Source: HKST-UBA85 sp035654775
GTDB lineage: Bacteria; Bacteroidota; Bacteroidia; Flavobacteriales; Flavobacteriaceae
Assembly (NCBI GenBank): GCA_035654775.1
Contig: DASRWB010000033.1
Coordinates: 1 to 64,000, forward strand
Length of the DNA stretch: 64,000 nt
Reading direction: 5' to 3'
Position 1 is the first letter of the stretch, and each line of letters begins with the position of its first letter. The notes under the pieces were generated by a model. That model was given only the letters and a program-made list of their open reading frames with translations, was not told the origin of the DNA and ran no database searches. Below, one piece after another: positions 9,028 to 17,278 of this stretch. A program made the translations under genes and the position numbers.

Positions 9028-9885
9028 ATGTCTTGGTTTAAAAGAAAAACAAAAGGAATAACAACAACTACCGAAGAAAAAAAAGACACCCCGAAAGGAT
9101 TATGGTACAAATCGCCTACCGGTAAAATTGTCGACACAGAAGAACTGGAAAAAAACTTTTATGTAAGTCCCGAAGACGGCTATCACGTGCGTATAGGAAG
9201 CAAGGAATATTTTCAAATTCTTTTCGACGACAACAAGTTCAAAGAACTGGATGCCGGTTTAACTTCCAAAGACCCACTCAAGTTTGTAGATACTAAAAAA
9301 TATCCGGACCGGCTAAAAGCCGCACAAGAAAAAACAAAACTCAAAGATGCGGTTCGCACAGCAGTTGGGAAATCTAAAGGAAAAGACCTTGTGGTTGCTT
9401 GTATGGATTTCTCTTTTATTGGAGGTTCAATGGGAAGTGTTGTAGGCGAAAAAATAGCCCGCGCAGCGGATTATGCCTTAAAGAAAAAAATCCCGTTTAT
9501 GATAATCTCCAAATCCGGAGGCGCACGGATGATGGAAGCTGCCTTATCCCTAATGCAGTTGGCCAAAACCTCAGCAAAATTAGCCCAATTGGCCGAAGCT
9601 AAAATTCCTTATATTTCCCTCTGTACCGACCCAACAACCGGTGGCACGACGGCCTCTTTTGCCATGCTGGGCGACATTAATATAGCCGAACCCGGTGCTT
9701 TAATTGGCTTTGCCGGACCACGTGTGGTAAGAGATACTACCGGACAAGAATTACCGGAAGGATTTCAAACGGCAGAATTTGTACTGGAGCACGGTTTCCT
9801 GGATTTTATTACCCACAGAAGGGACTTAAAAAATAAGATTAACCAGTATCTCGATTTAATTTTAAATCAACCGTTGAGAGCTTGA
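9028..9885 (+). CDS. accD: Acetyl-CoA carboxylase carboxyltransferase subunit beta, zinc-ribbon cysteines missing
   Basis: Carboxyltransferase beta subunit that, with AccA, passes CO2 from biotin to acetyl-CoA in fatty acid synthesis. The crotonase-like core is intact, including FIGGSMGSVVGEKI, SKSGGARM, DPTTGGTTASFAMLGD and the IGFAGPRV segment. The N-terminal module that in E. coli holds four zinc-binding cysteines is here LWYKSPTGK ... FYVSPEDGYH, with no cysteine at any of the four places. From memory this replacement is usual in flavobacterial AccD, so it is probably a lineage trait and not a defect. The length of 285 is normal. Confidence 0.95.
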   Translation: MSWFKRKTKGITTTTEEKKDTPKGLWYKSPTGKIVDTEELEKNFYVSPEDGYHVRIGSKEYFQILFDDNKFKELDAGLTSKDPLKFVDTKKYPDRLKAAQEKTKLKDAVRTAVGKSKGKDLVVACMDFSFIGGSMGSVVGEKIARAADYALKKKIPFMIISKSGGARMMEAALSLMQLAKTSAKLAQLAEAKIPYISLCTDPTTGGTTASFAMLGDINIAEPGALIGFAGPRVVRDTTGQELPEGFQTAEFVLEHGFLDFITHRRDLKNKINQYLDLILNQPLRA

Positions 9886-9935
9886 AACTTTTATATCAAG
9901 GGTTATTTTAGATAGTAATAATTCCATATTAAAAC

Positions 9936-9964
9936 TTGCAAGTTGTTAAAAATTACTATATTTG
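9936..9964 (+). promoter_or_regulatory. Predicted rpsO promoter (-33 TTG and -7 TATATTTG)
   Basis: TTG at 9936-9938 and TATATTTG at 9957-9964 are separated by 18 bases. This is the canonical spacing of a Bacteroidota sigma-A promoter, about 56 bases before the rpsO start codon. Confidence 0.65.
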
Positions 9965-10020
9965 CACCCTTGAAAGAAAGCCTTTCATAATACATAAAAA
10001 TCATTTACAACAATATTAGC

Positions 10021-10290
10021 ATGTATTTAACAAAAGAAATCAAAGAAGAAATCTTCACAAAACACGGTAAAAGCAAAACAAATACCGGTTCCGCCGAAGG
10101 TCAAATTGCATTGTTCACACACCGAATCAATCACCTTACAGAACACTTAAAAAACAATCGTAAAGATTACAACACCGAGCGTTCATTAGTGAAATTGGTA
10201 GGAAAGCGTCGTGCATTACTCGATTATTTAACAAAGAAAGATATTTTAAGATATCGTGCTATTGTTAAAGAATTAGGATTAAGAAAATAA
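10021..10290 (+). CDS. rpsO: Small ribosomal subunit protein uS15
   Basis: Primary 16S rRNA-binding protein of the 30S platform. The 89-residue length and the conserved blocks TGSAEGQIALFTHRINHLTEHL and KRRALLDYLTKKD, ending in YRAIVKELGLRK, are diagnostic. It precedes pnp, the same order as in the classical rpsO-pnp operon. A hairpin with a U-run follows immediately and probably attenuates read-through into pnp. Confidence 0.98.
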   Translation: MYLTKEIKEEIFTKHGKSKTNTGSAEGQIALFTHRINHLTEHLKNNRKDYNTERSLVKLVGKRRALLDYLTKKDILRYRAIVKELGLRK

Positions 10291-10300
10291 TCACATTTAA

Positions 10301-10327
10301 GACCACGCCTACAAGCGTGGTTTTTTG
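10301..10327 (+). terminator. Rho-independent terminator after rpsO
   Basis: ACCACGC pairs with GCGTGGT around a 6-base loop and is followed by TTTTTG. It lies 11 bases after the rpsO stop codon and may only partly stop transcription into pnp. Confidence 0.8.
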
Positions 10328-10407
10328 TTTTAGTATAGCTCAAACGGAAGAGGATAACTCCGTAAAATAAGAAGCTCAATCCCTTATAGGGACAAAAGGT
10401 TTTTCAT

Positions 10408-10483
10408 TGGTCAACACAACAACTGCACAACAACACAACGACCATTGTTTAACGTGATTCCGAATACAACAAAAACTCGGAAT
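10408..10483 (+). promoter_or_regulatory. Structured leader of pnp
   Basis: The spacer of about 208 bases between rpsO and pnp holds two inverted repeats. TGGTC at 10408 pairs with GACCA at 10440 around a long CA-rich loop, and ATTCCGA at 10457 pairs with TCGGAAT at 10477, ending 15 bases before the pnp ATG. No TAnnTTTG promoter was found in the spacer. In enterobacteria the pnp leader hairpin is used for autoregulation; that this leader does the same is inference. Confidence 0.35.
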
Positions 10484-10498
10484 TAGAATTAAAATTTT

Positions 10499-12715
10499 AT
10501 GATTCCAAAAGTATTTAAAGAGGTCATTGACCTTGGCGACGGTAGGGAAATAACTATCGAAACCGGAAAATTAGCAAAACAGGCTCACGGTTCTGTTGTT
10601 GTTCAATCAGGAAAATGCATGCTGTTATGTACCGTAGTTTCCAATTACAAAGCCTCTGATGTAGATTTTTTACCTTTAACGGTAGATTACAGAGAAAAAT
10701 TTGCAGCTGCCGGTCGTTATCCCGGTGGATTTTTTAAAAGAGAAGCCAGACCCAGTGACGGCGAAGTACTAACCATGCGCCTAGTAGACCGCGTACTACG
10801 ACCACTATTCCCAAAAGACTATCACTCAGAAACCCAGGTTATGATTCAGTTGATGTCTCATGACGAAGAAGTAATGCCTGATGCCATGGCCGGTTTGGCT
10901 GCATCTGCTGCCATTCAACTATCCGATTTTCCTTTTGAATGTCCTATTTCAGAAGTACGTGTAGGTCGTGTTGACGGAAAATTTATTATCAATCCATCCT
11001 TTGCACAATTGGCACAAAGTGATATTGATATGGTTATTGGCGCTTCAGCCGATTCGGTAATGATGGTAGAAGGTGAAATGTCCGAAATTTCAGAAGAAGA
11101 AATGACTGAAGCCATAAAATTTGCTCACGAAGCCATCAAAGTACAGTGTGAAGCTCAAGTAAGATTGGCACAAGCTGTAGGTAAAAAAGAAACACGCGAA
11201 TACGAACCTGAAAGAGAAGACGAAGTTTTAGAAAAGAAAATTTTCGAAATGGCTTACGATAAAGTATATGCCGTAGCCAAGAGCGGTTCTTCAAAACACG
11301 AGCGTAGCGCTGCTTTCGAAGCCATAAAAGAAGAAATTACAGCTTCATTTACCGAAGAAGAAGTAGAAGACTTTGGAAGCTTAATTTCAAAATATTACAG
11401 CAAAGCCGAAAAAGCAGCCGTAAGAGATTTAACTCTTCAAGAAGGTTTGCGTTTAGACGGCAGAAAAACCACAGACATAAGACCTATATGGTGTGAAATC
11501 GATTACCTTCCTTCTACTCACGGTTCGGCTATTTTTACCCGTGGTGAAACACAGGCATTGGCAACCGTAACTCTAGGTACAAGTAGAGAAGCTAACCAAA
11601 TAGATATGCCATCCTTTGAAGGTGAAGAGCGTTTTTATTTACATTATAATTTTCCACCGTTTTCTACCGGTGAAGCAAGACCCATTCGCGGAACCTCTCG
11701 TCGAGAAGTAGGCCATGGCAATCTGGCACAACGTGCCTTAAAAAGAATGGTACCCGAAGATTGTCCCTACACGGTTCGTGTAGTAAGTGAAGTACTGGAA
11801 AGCAACGGTTCTTCTTCTATGGCAACGGTTTGTTCCGGAACTATGGCGTTGATGGATGCCGGTGTACAACTCAGAAAACCTGTATCCGGAATTGCGATGG
11901 GATTAATTTCTGAAGGTGACAAGTATGCCGTATTATCAGACATATTAGGTGATGAAGACCACTTGGGCGATATGGACTTTAAAGTAACCGGAACGGCTGA
12001 CGGAATTACCGCTTGCCAAATGGATATAAAGGTTAAAGGACTTTCGTATGAAATTTTGGTAAAAGCCTTGAAACAAGCACGCGAAGGCCGCTTGCATATT
12101 CTTGAAAAAATTACTGAAACCATAGCCACACCACGTGAGGATGTTAAGCCACACGCACCAAAAATGGTAACAGCCATATTACCTAATGAACTTATTGGTG
12201 CCTTTATAGGACCTGGTGGAAAAGTAATTCAAGAATTGCAAAAAGAAACCAAAACCACTATTGTAATCAACGAAGATCCGATAACCGAAGAAGGCATTGT
12301 TGAAATTTTAGGTACAAATCAAGAAGGAATTGATGCTGTTCTTGCTAAAATTGAATCGTTAAAATTCAAGCCTGAAGTAGGTAGCGTTTACGAAGTAAAA
12401 GTTATCAAGATGCTAGACTTTGGCGCCGTAGTAGAATACACGGAAGCTCCGGGCAACGAAGTCCTTCTACACGTAAGTGAACTGGCTTGGGAACGCACCG
12501 AAAATGTAAGCGACGTGGTTAAAATGGGAGATGTGTTTGATGTGAAATATTTTGGAGTTGACCCGCGAACCAAAAAAGAAAAAGTATCCAGAAAAGCGCT
12601 TTTACCAAAACCTGAAGGTTTTAAAGAAAGACCGCCAAGAGATAACAATAATCGCGGAAGAGACAATCGCGGACGCGATAACCGAAACAGAGACAGAGAC
12701 AGAGACAGAAGGTAA
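10499..12715 (+). CDS. pnp: Polyribonucleotide nucleotidyltransferase (PNPase)
   Basis: Phosphorolytic 3'-5' exoribonuclease of mRNA turnover. Two RNase PH-like domains are present (about residues 1-220 and 310-545), separated by the alpha-helical linker. The second domain contains GEARPIRGTSRREVGHGNLA, followed by the active-site region. A KH domain (IGPGGKVIQELQ, about residue 570) and an S1 domain (VYEVKVIKMLDFGAVVE, about residues 625-695) follow. The protein ends in a low-complexity tail rich in Arg, Asp and Asn, likely an additional RNA-contact region. Total length is 738 residues. Confidence 0.97.
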   Translation: MIPKVFKEVIDLGDGREITIETGKLAKQAHGSVVVQSGKCMLLCTVVSNYKASDVDFLPLTVDYREKFAAAGRYPGGFFKREARPSDGEVLTMRLVDRVLRPLFPKDYHSETQVMIQLMSHDEEVMPDAMAGLAASAAIQLSDFPFECPISEVRVGRVDGKFIINPSFAQLAQSDIDMVIGASADSVMMVEGEMSEISEEEMTEAIKFAHEAIKVQCEAQVRLAQAVGKKETREYEPEREDEVLEKKIFEMAYDKVYAVAKSGSSKHERSAAFEAIKEEITASFTEEEVEDFGSLISKYYSKAEKAAVRDLTLQEGLRLDGRKTTDIRPIWCEIDYLPSTHGSAIFTRGETQALATVTLGTSREANQIDMPSFEGEERFYLHYNFPPFSTGEARPIRGTSRREVGHGNLAQRALKRMVPEDCPYTVRVVSEVLESNGSSSMATVCSGTMALMDAGVQLRKPVSGIAMGLISEGDKYAVLSDILGDEDHLGDMDFKVTGTADGITACQMDIKVKGLSYEILVKALKQAREGRLHILEKITETIATPREDVKPHAPKMVTAILPNELIGAFIGPGGKVIQELQKETKTTIVINEDPITEEGIVEILGTNQEGIDAVLAKIESLKFKPEVGSVYEVKVIKMLDFGAVVEYTEAPGNEVLLHVSELAWERTENVSDVVKMGDVFDVKYFGVDPRTKKEKVSRKALLPKPEGFKERPPRDNNNRGRDNRGRDNRNRDRDRDRR

Positions 12716-12756
12716 TCAAAAAAAAGCTGATTTAAATGCATTACCTTTTACTACAC

Positions 12757-12788
12757 AAAAAGCCTATCAAATTATTGATAGGCTTTTT
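12757..12788. terminator. Bidirectional terminator between pnp and the lipoprotein gene
   Basis: AGCCTATCAA (12761-12770) and TTGATAGGCT (12775-12784) form a perfect 10-bp stem with loop ATTA. The stem is flanked by A5 on one side and T5 on the other, so it can end transcription of both convergent genes. Confidence 0.85.
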
Positions 12789-12790
12789 CT

Positions 12791-13198
12791 TTAGTAAGGG
12801 ATTGCCGGAATTGAAGCACCATTCATAAAACCACTGAAATCGCTAGCAAATTTAATTAACACCACAGCTCCAACCACAGCCACAAACAAACCCAACGTTA
12901 AAACTGTGGATAAACTTTTATTTTCCAGCCTAACACTTTCCATTTTTGTTTTTTCCAAAGGTATTTTTACTGTTTTTCCTTTTATTTTATTTATTCCATA
13001 GTAGGTATCGTTTTCGTAACTAATGGTTTTAAATACATACTTCTTACTTGTAGTAGTTTCTATCTTGGCTCGTCTGCCATCTTTGGCGGCTTGTTCCAGG
13101 GTTACAGTATCTTTATGATACACTTTACAACTCTGGAAAAGGATTAACATTGAACTAAAAAGAAGAATTGACTTCGAGTACATCCGGATTGTTTTCAT
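12791..13198 (-). CDS. Small predicted lipoprotein of unknown function
   Basis: 135 residues. The signal peptide ends in a lipobox (LILFQSC, Cys near residue 24), so it is probably anchored to a membrane facing the periplasm. The middle (about residues 30-90) looks like a small beta-rich domain, including YVFKTISYENDTYYGINKIKGK. A hydrophobic stretch near residues 98-118 (STVLTLGLFVAVVGAVVLIKF) could be a second membrane segment. I do not recognise the family. It is isolated, between a bidirectional terminator and an AraC regulator on the same strand. Confidence 0.6.
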   Translation of the reverse strand: MKTIRMYSKSILLFSSMLILFQSCKVYHKDTVTLEQAAKDGRRAKIETTTSKKYVFKTISYENDTYYGINKIKGKTVKIPLEKTKMESVRLENKSLSTVLTLGLFVAVVGAVVLIKFASDFSGFMNGASIPAIPY

Positions 13199-13376
13199 AA
13201 ATACTTAGGTTAGTTAGCTTAAATTTTTTTTCTGATTCACAATTTAGATAGCATCATTGCATAGTAAATTGACATTATCCAAAAAATTGATGTTTTAAAA
13301 GTAAAAAACCTATAGCGTTTTGATTTCCAGTATTATATAATTTACACAAATTCGGATATCCAACGATAATTTCGGA

Positions 13377-14507
13377 CTATTTCAGTTGAAGCCGTTCTTG
13401 ATATTCTTTGGGTGTAAGTGAAGTAAATTTTTTAAACGCAGCATAAAAAGTAGATTTGGAATTAAACCCACATTCTAAACCTATAGCTATAATGGTATAG
13501 TGGTCAAAATTGGAATCGATAAGTAATTCTTTAGCTTGTTCCACTCGTAATGCATTAATGTAGTCAGAAAAATTATATCCGCTGTAGTTATTAATTAATT
13601 TTGACAAATGACTGGTACTTATATGAAGTTCCTCAGCAAGAAAGTACATAGACAGATTTGGGTCCAGAAACCGTTGTTTTTCTATGATGTAGGAGTTGAT
13701 TTTTTGGTACTCTTCTATATGTTTATTGTTGGGCTCTATTATGGGCAATTGCATTGCAAAACTGGTATTTCGCGCAGCTAGACTTCGCCTTACCCCAATT
13801 CTGTCCATCACCAGGTTGTAGCGATACAAGCCCTGATACCCAATCCAGTATAGTAATATTGAAGTCCCCAACCTAAGAAATACATAGCCGGTTTTAATTC
13901 CCATAATTATATCTGCCAGTTTGGCAAATACCCAAAATAGCATAACCAAGCTGCCTATTTTCAGGAAAAATTTAATCCAGCTAATGTCATCATAACTTAG
14001 CATAACTTCAAAAGTATTTTGTTTTTTAAAAACCAGAATACAGGCTTTGTAAAACACAAAAAGGCTGAATATTAAGTTCATCACATCTTCTACATCGGTG
14101 TAAAGGTCTATGATTGCCGTGTTTCTTCCTTCAACAAAAAAGTAAACATAACTGATGACCATTAATCTGATAAAAAGTTCTATTGCAAATAAAACTACTG
14201 CAATTTTAACATAACCCTTAATCTCATTTTGAATGCGTAAAAAATACCTTAAAAACGAATAAAACACAGGAAGAATAAACAAATACCACGGCACTAGTAA
14301 TTGTTTTATATAAAAAAAATGAGTGGTAAAACCCTTATCCGATATCCAAGCCTGAAGATTATTAAGCGAGATGAAAAGAACAGTAAGGTTAAGGTAGATA
14401 AGCACCTTACTAATTTTTTTTCCGGAAAGCAGCGTAACCATATTAAAAACAAAACCCTGGATAACTCCTGCAATAAGAAAAAAATTAATTACAGCAACCG
14501 TATTCAT
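13377..14507 (-). CDS. Membrane-anchored AraC-family transcriptional regulator
   Basis: The N-terminal half (about residues 5-230) has roughly seven hydrophobic helices. The C-terminal about 100 residues are an AraC/XylS double helix-turn-helix DNA-binding domain: FLAEELHISTSHLSKLIN is the first HTH, and IAIGLECGFNSKSTFYAAFK with LTPKEYQERL is the second. A sensor of this build presumably detects a membrane or periplasmic signal and regulates directly; no target can be named. The frame extends to an ATG at 14540, with others at 14519 and 14507. I chose 14507 (MNTVAVINF, 376 residues) because the first helix starts directly after it. Confidence 0.85.
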   Translation of the reverse strand: MNTVAVINFFLIAGVIQGFVFNMVTLLSGKKISKVLIYLNLTVLFISLNNLQAWISDKGFTTHFFYIKQLLVPWYLFILPVFYSFLRYFLRIQNEIKGYVKIAVVLFAIELFIRLMVISYVYFFVEGRNTAIIDLYTDVEDVMNLIFSLFVFYKACILVFKKQNTFEVMLSYDDISWIKFFLKIGSLVMLFWVFAKLADIIMGIKTGYVFLRLGTSILLYWIGYQGLYRYNLVMDRIGVRRSLAARNTSFAMQLPIIEPNNKHIEEYQKINSYIIEKQRFLDPNLSMYFLAEELHISTSHLSKLINNYSGYNFSDYINALRVEQAKELLIDSNFDHYTIIAIGLECGFNSKSTFYAAFKKFTSLTPKEYQERLQLK

Positions 14508-14652
14508 AGCAAGATGCATAGGTAAAACACAAACGAACAACGTTTTTATAAACTCCTTTAAATAAGCGATTTAAGTTAATAAAAAGAATTCATATTGCGT
14601 TAAATAAGGTTAAAAATTTGCATTTCTGTCAAATAATGTTATATTACTAGTT

Positions 14653-15033
14653 ATGATTTACACAGACAAAGACAAAGACAAGTACACAGCATTCTTAAAA
14701 GACTCCATCAACTACCTTGAAAGTCAGGGTTTTGAAAACATTAAAGCCGACGTTGAAGGATTTGAATCTCCAAAATCCTATCTAAAAAAGGGAAGCAACA
14801 TTACCATTACTCCCGATATTGTTGCCGAAAAAGAAGGAAGAAAACATATTTTTGACATTAGCCTTAAATCCTCAAAGCCTAAATTACTTAAATCTAAATG
14901 GGTATTCCTTAATACCCTAAGTGGCTTAAAATCGCAACGGTTTAAGCTAATAACCACACGCGGGCATTACAAGTTTACCAACCAAATGCTGGAAGCCATC
15001 AATTTAGACCACAAAAGTCTTATCAAAATTTAA
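14653..15033 (+). CDS. Conserved hypothetical protein upstream of rpoD
   Basis: 126 residues, no signal peptide or membrane segment, predicted alpha/beta. The stretch ITPDIVAEKEGRKHIFDISL followed by KS vaguely resembles a PD-(D/E)xK nuclease-type core (PD, then an acidic residue and a lysine on the next strand). The spacing is not canonical, so no enzymatic role is claimed. The N-terminus is very Lys/Asp-rich (DKDKDKY). It lies divergent from the AraC regulator and 90 bases before rpoD. I believe similar small proteins occur in other flavobacteria, but the function is unknown. Confidence 0.6.
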   Translation: MIYTDKDKDKYTAFLKDSINYLESQGFENIKADVEGFESPKSYLKKGSNITITPDIVAEKEGRKHIFDISLKSSKPKLLKSKWVFLNTLSGLKSQRFKLITTRGHYKFTNQMLEAINLDHKSLIKI

Positions 15034-15034
15034 T

Positions 15035-15073
15035 TTACAATATATTGTAACATTTCCATACGTTTTTACGTAT
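15035..15073. promoter_or_regulatory. Two adjacent palindromes in the rpoD leader
   Basis: TTACAATATATTGTAA (15035-15050) is a perfect 16-bp dyad. ATACGT-TTTT-ACGTAT (15058-15073) is a second inverted repeat 7 bases further on. Neither has a clear terminator U-run on the plus strand. Their position between the preceding stop codon and rpoD (start 15124) would suit an operator or a structured leader. Confidence 0.4.
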
Positions 15074-15123
15074 AACCACTTAGAACAAATTATTCACATT
15101 AATTTTACAGAGGAACAAACTAG

Positions 15124-15987
15124 ATGAGACAACTCAAAATCACGAAGCAGGTAACCAATAGAGAAACTGCTTCCCTGGATAAGTATCTACAAGAAATAGG
15201 AAAAGTAGATCTTATTACCGCCGATGAAGAAGTAGAATTAGCACAACGCATAAAAGCCGGAGACCAAGTCGCTTTAGAAAAATTAACTAAGGCCAATTTA
15301 CGTTTTGTGGTATCTGTTGCTAAACAATATCAAAACCAGGGATTAACCCTACCCGATTTAATAAACGAAGGAAATTTAGGTTTAATAAAAGCTGCCCAGC
15401 GTTTTGATGAAACCCGCGGTTTTAAATTCATTTCCTATGCCGTTTGGTGGATTAGACAGTCTATCCTTCAGGCTTTGGCCGAACAATCGCGAATTGTACG
15501 TTTACCGTTGAACAAGATTGGTTCTATAAATAAAATTAACAAAACCTACGCTTTTCTGGAGCAATCTCATGAACGCCCTCCAAGTGCCGAAGAAATTGCC
15601 AAAGAACTTGACATGACCATAAATGACGTTAAGGAATCCATGAAAAATTCCGGTCGTCATGTAAGTATGGATGCCCCATTGGTAGAAGGTGAAGATTCTA
15701 ACCTGTATGATGTATTAAACAGTGGTGAGTCTCCGAATCCCGATAAAGAATTGCTTCACGAGTCGCTTCGCACAGAAATTGAACGCGCTTTAGAAACTCT
15801 TACTCCCAGAGAAGCAGATGTCATTCGCTTGTATTTTGGTCTGGGAAATCAACACCCAATGACCTTGGAAGAAATAGGGGAAACCTTTGATTTAACCCGC
15901 GAACGCGTTCGTCAAATTAAAGAAAAAGCAATTCGCAGATTAAAACACACTTCAAGAAGTAAAATATTAAAAACATATTTAGGATAA
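15124..15987 (+). CDS. rpoD: Primary sigma factor RpoD/SigA
   Basis: Housekeeping sigma-70 factor of the short Bacteroidota type (287 residues, no region 1.1). Region 1.2 is at the N-terminus (SLDKYLQEIGKVDLITADEE) and the region 2 core reads ANLRFVVSVAKQYQNQGLTL and FISYAVWWIRQSI. Region 3 and region 4 follow, with the -33-binding HTH MTLEEIGETFDLTRERVRQI. This is the factor expected to use the TAnnTTTG promoters seen elsewhere in the window. Two terminators follow it, isolating it from rpe. Confidence 0.97.
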   Translation: MRQLKITKQVTNRETASLDKYLQEIGKVDLITADEEVELAQRIKAGDQVALEKLTKANLRFVVSVAKQYQNQGLTLPDLINEGNLGLIKAAQRFDETRGFKFISYAVWWIRQSILQALAEQSRIVRLPLNKIGSINKINKTYAFLEQSHERPPSAEEIAKELDMTINDVKESMKNSGRHVSMDAPLVEGEDSNLYDVLNSGESPNPDKELLHESLRTEIERALETLTPREADVIRLYFGLGNQHPMTLEEIGETFDLTRERVRQIKEKAIRRLKHTSRSKILKTYLG

Positions 15988-16006
15988 GTCCTAAACAACC
16001 GTAACA

Positions 16007-16033
16007 AACAGTTAGCATAACTGTTCGTTTTTT
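16007..16033 (+). terminator. Terminator 1 after rpoD
   Basis: AACAGTT (16007-16013) pairs with AACTGTT (16019-16025) around a 5-base loop and is followed by CGTTTTTTG. It lies 20 bases after the rpoD stop. Confidence 0.7.
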
Positions 16034-16045
16034 GATTGATGAAAG

Positions 16046-16080
16046 AACCCTCGGCTGATTACCGAGGGTTTGTTTTTTTA
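16046..16080 (+). terminator. Terminator 2 after rpoD
   Basis: AACCCTCGG (16046-16054) pairs with CCGAGGGTT (16062-16070), a GC-rich 9-bp stem, followed by TGTTTTTTTA. It backs up the weaker hairpin 20 bases upstream. Confidence 0.85.
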
Positions 16081-16083
16081 CCG

Positions 16084-16091
16084 TATTTTTG
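16084..16091 (+). promoter_or_regulatory. Predicted promoter -7 element of rpe
   Basis: TATTTTTG fits TAnnTTTG and ends 18 bases before the rpe ATG at 16110. The box contains the only earlier in-frame start codon (TTG 16089), which it therefore excludes. Confidence 0.5.
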
Positions 16092-16109
16092 CAAAAACAG
16101 TCCTATTTT

Positions 16110-16769
16110 ATGAAATCAACTCGAATAGCACCATCCATACTTGCCGCCGACTTTGCCAACCTTCAACGCGATATAGAAATGATAAACCAAAGTGAAGCCG
16201 ACTGGTTTCATATTGATATTATGGACGGCGTTTTTGTACCTAACATTTCCTTTGGAATGCCCGTTTTAAAAGCGATAACCGAACACGCTAAAAAAACAAT
16301 AGATGTACATCTTATGATTGTTGATCCGGATCGCTACATTAAAACCTTTGCCGCTTTGGGAAGCTCTATTTTAACCGTACACTATGAAGCCTGCACACAT
16401 TTACATCGCACCATACAGGCCGTTAAAGCCGAAGACATGAAAGCCGGAGTTGCTTTGAATCCGCATACTCCGGTACACCTACTTGAAGATATTATTCAAG
16501 ACATTGATTTGGTCTGTATTATGAGTGTAAATCCGGGATTTGGCGGACAACGTTTTATTGAAAATACCTATGCTAAAATAAAAGCACTTAAAAAGCTAAT
16601 TGCTGAAAAAGGAACTTCAACGTTAATAGAAATTGATGGTGGCGTAAATGACTTGAACGCCAAGAAGTTAGTTGAAACTGGTGCAGATGTATTGGTCGCG
16701 GGAAATTTTGTTTTTTCCAGTGCAAACCCTAAAGAAACCATAAGCAAACTTAAAAAATCAATAGGTTAA
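16110..16769 (+). CDS. rpe: Ribulose-phosphate 3-epimerase
   Basis: TIM-barrel epimerase interconverting ribulose 5-phosphate and xylulose 5-phosphate in the pentose phosphate pathway. Conserved blocks are APSILAADFANL, WFHIDIMDGVFVPN, DVHLMI, VCIMSVNPGFGGQ and EIDGGV with GADVLVAG. They contain the metal-binding histidines and the two catalytic aspartates. Starting at the ATG at 16110 gives 219 residues, the usual length (about 220-225). The gene converges with the CBS protein, with 9 bases between stop codons. Confidence 0.96.
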   Translation: MKSTRIAPSILAADFANLQRDIEMINQSEADWFHIDIMDGVFVPNISFGMPVLKAITEHAKKTIDVHLMIVDPDRYIKTFAALGSSILTVHYEACTHLHRTIQAVKAEDMKAGVALNPHTPVHLLEDIIQDIDLVCIMSVNPGFGGQRFIENTYAKIKALKKLIAEKGTSTLIEIDGGVNDLNAKKLVETGADVLVAGNFVFSSANPKETISKLKKSIG

Positions 16770-16778
16770 GCCTGAAGG

Positions 16779-17198
16779 TTAACATTTACTTATAAGATAC
16801 CGAATTAAATCAGTAGTGGTAACAATTCCCACCAATTTACCGTCATCTACCACAGGCAACGCGTGAAATTCTTTTGATGCCAGTATTTCTGCGGCTTCTT
16901 TAATGGTAATTGTAGATGGAATACTAACCACATTTTTAGTCATTACCTGTTCAATGGTAAACATATTGTAAACCACAGCATCTACATACTCTTCTTCTTC
17001 ATCTACTGCATCGGCAAAGCTAATACGTAGCAAATCGGTATAACTTAGCATGCCTTCAATTTTATTTCCGCTTACCACAGGAATATGTCGAATTTTATTT
17101 TTTTTAAACTTGAGCTCTGCTGTTTCTAAATCATCAGTAAGTTTTAAGGTAATGACACGATTGGTCATTATTTTTGAAATAGGCGTTGCTGTTTTCAT
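16779..17198 (-). CDS. CBS-domain-pair protein
   Basis: Stand-alone protein of two CBS domains forming one Bateman module (about residues 10-70 and 80-139), expected to bind an adenine nucleotide. Typical signatures are IMTNRVITL, IRHIPVVSGNKIEGMLSYTD, VMTKNVVSIP and FHALPVVDDGKLVGIVTTTD. An acidic linker (DEEEEYVD) joins the two. The frame allows a start at 17219; the ATG at 17198 (MKTATPISKIM, 139 residues) fits the family better. No enzymatic domain is attached and its partner is unknown. Confidence 0.85.
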   Translation of the reverse strand: MKTATPISKIMTNRVITLKLTDDLETAELKFKKNKIRHIPVVSGNKIEGMLSYTDLLRISFADAVDEEEEYVDAVVYNMFTIEQVMTKNVVSIPSTITIKEAAEILASKEFHALPVVDDGKLVGIVTTTDLIRYLISKC

Positions 17199-17278
17199 AT
17201 TCTTTCCCTTTAAAATCACTTAAAATTAGCTATCCCATTCAGGAAAAAGAATGACTTTAATCAGTTTAGTGAAATATA

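Noticed and set aside
12388..12741. Antisense frames under the pnp C-terminus
   Set aside because: Low-complexity Ser/Leu/Arg products caused by the repetitive Arg/Asp tail of PNPase.
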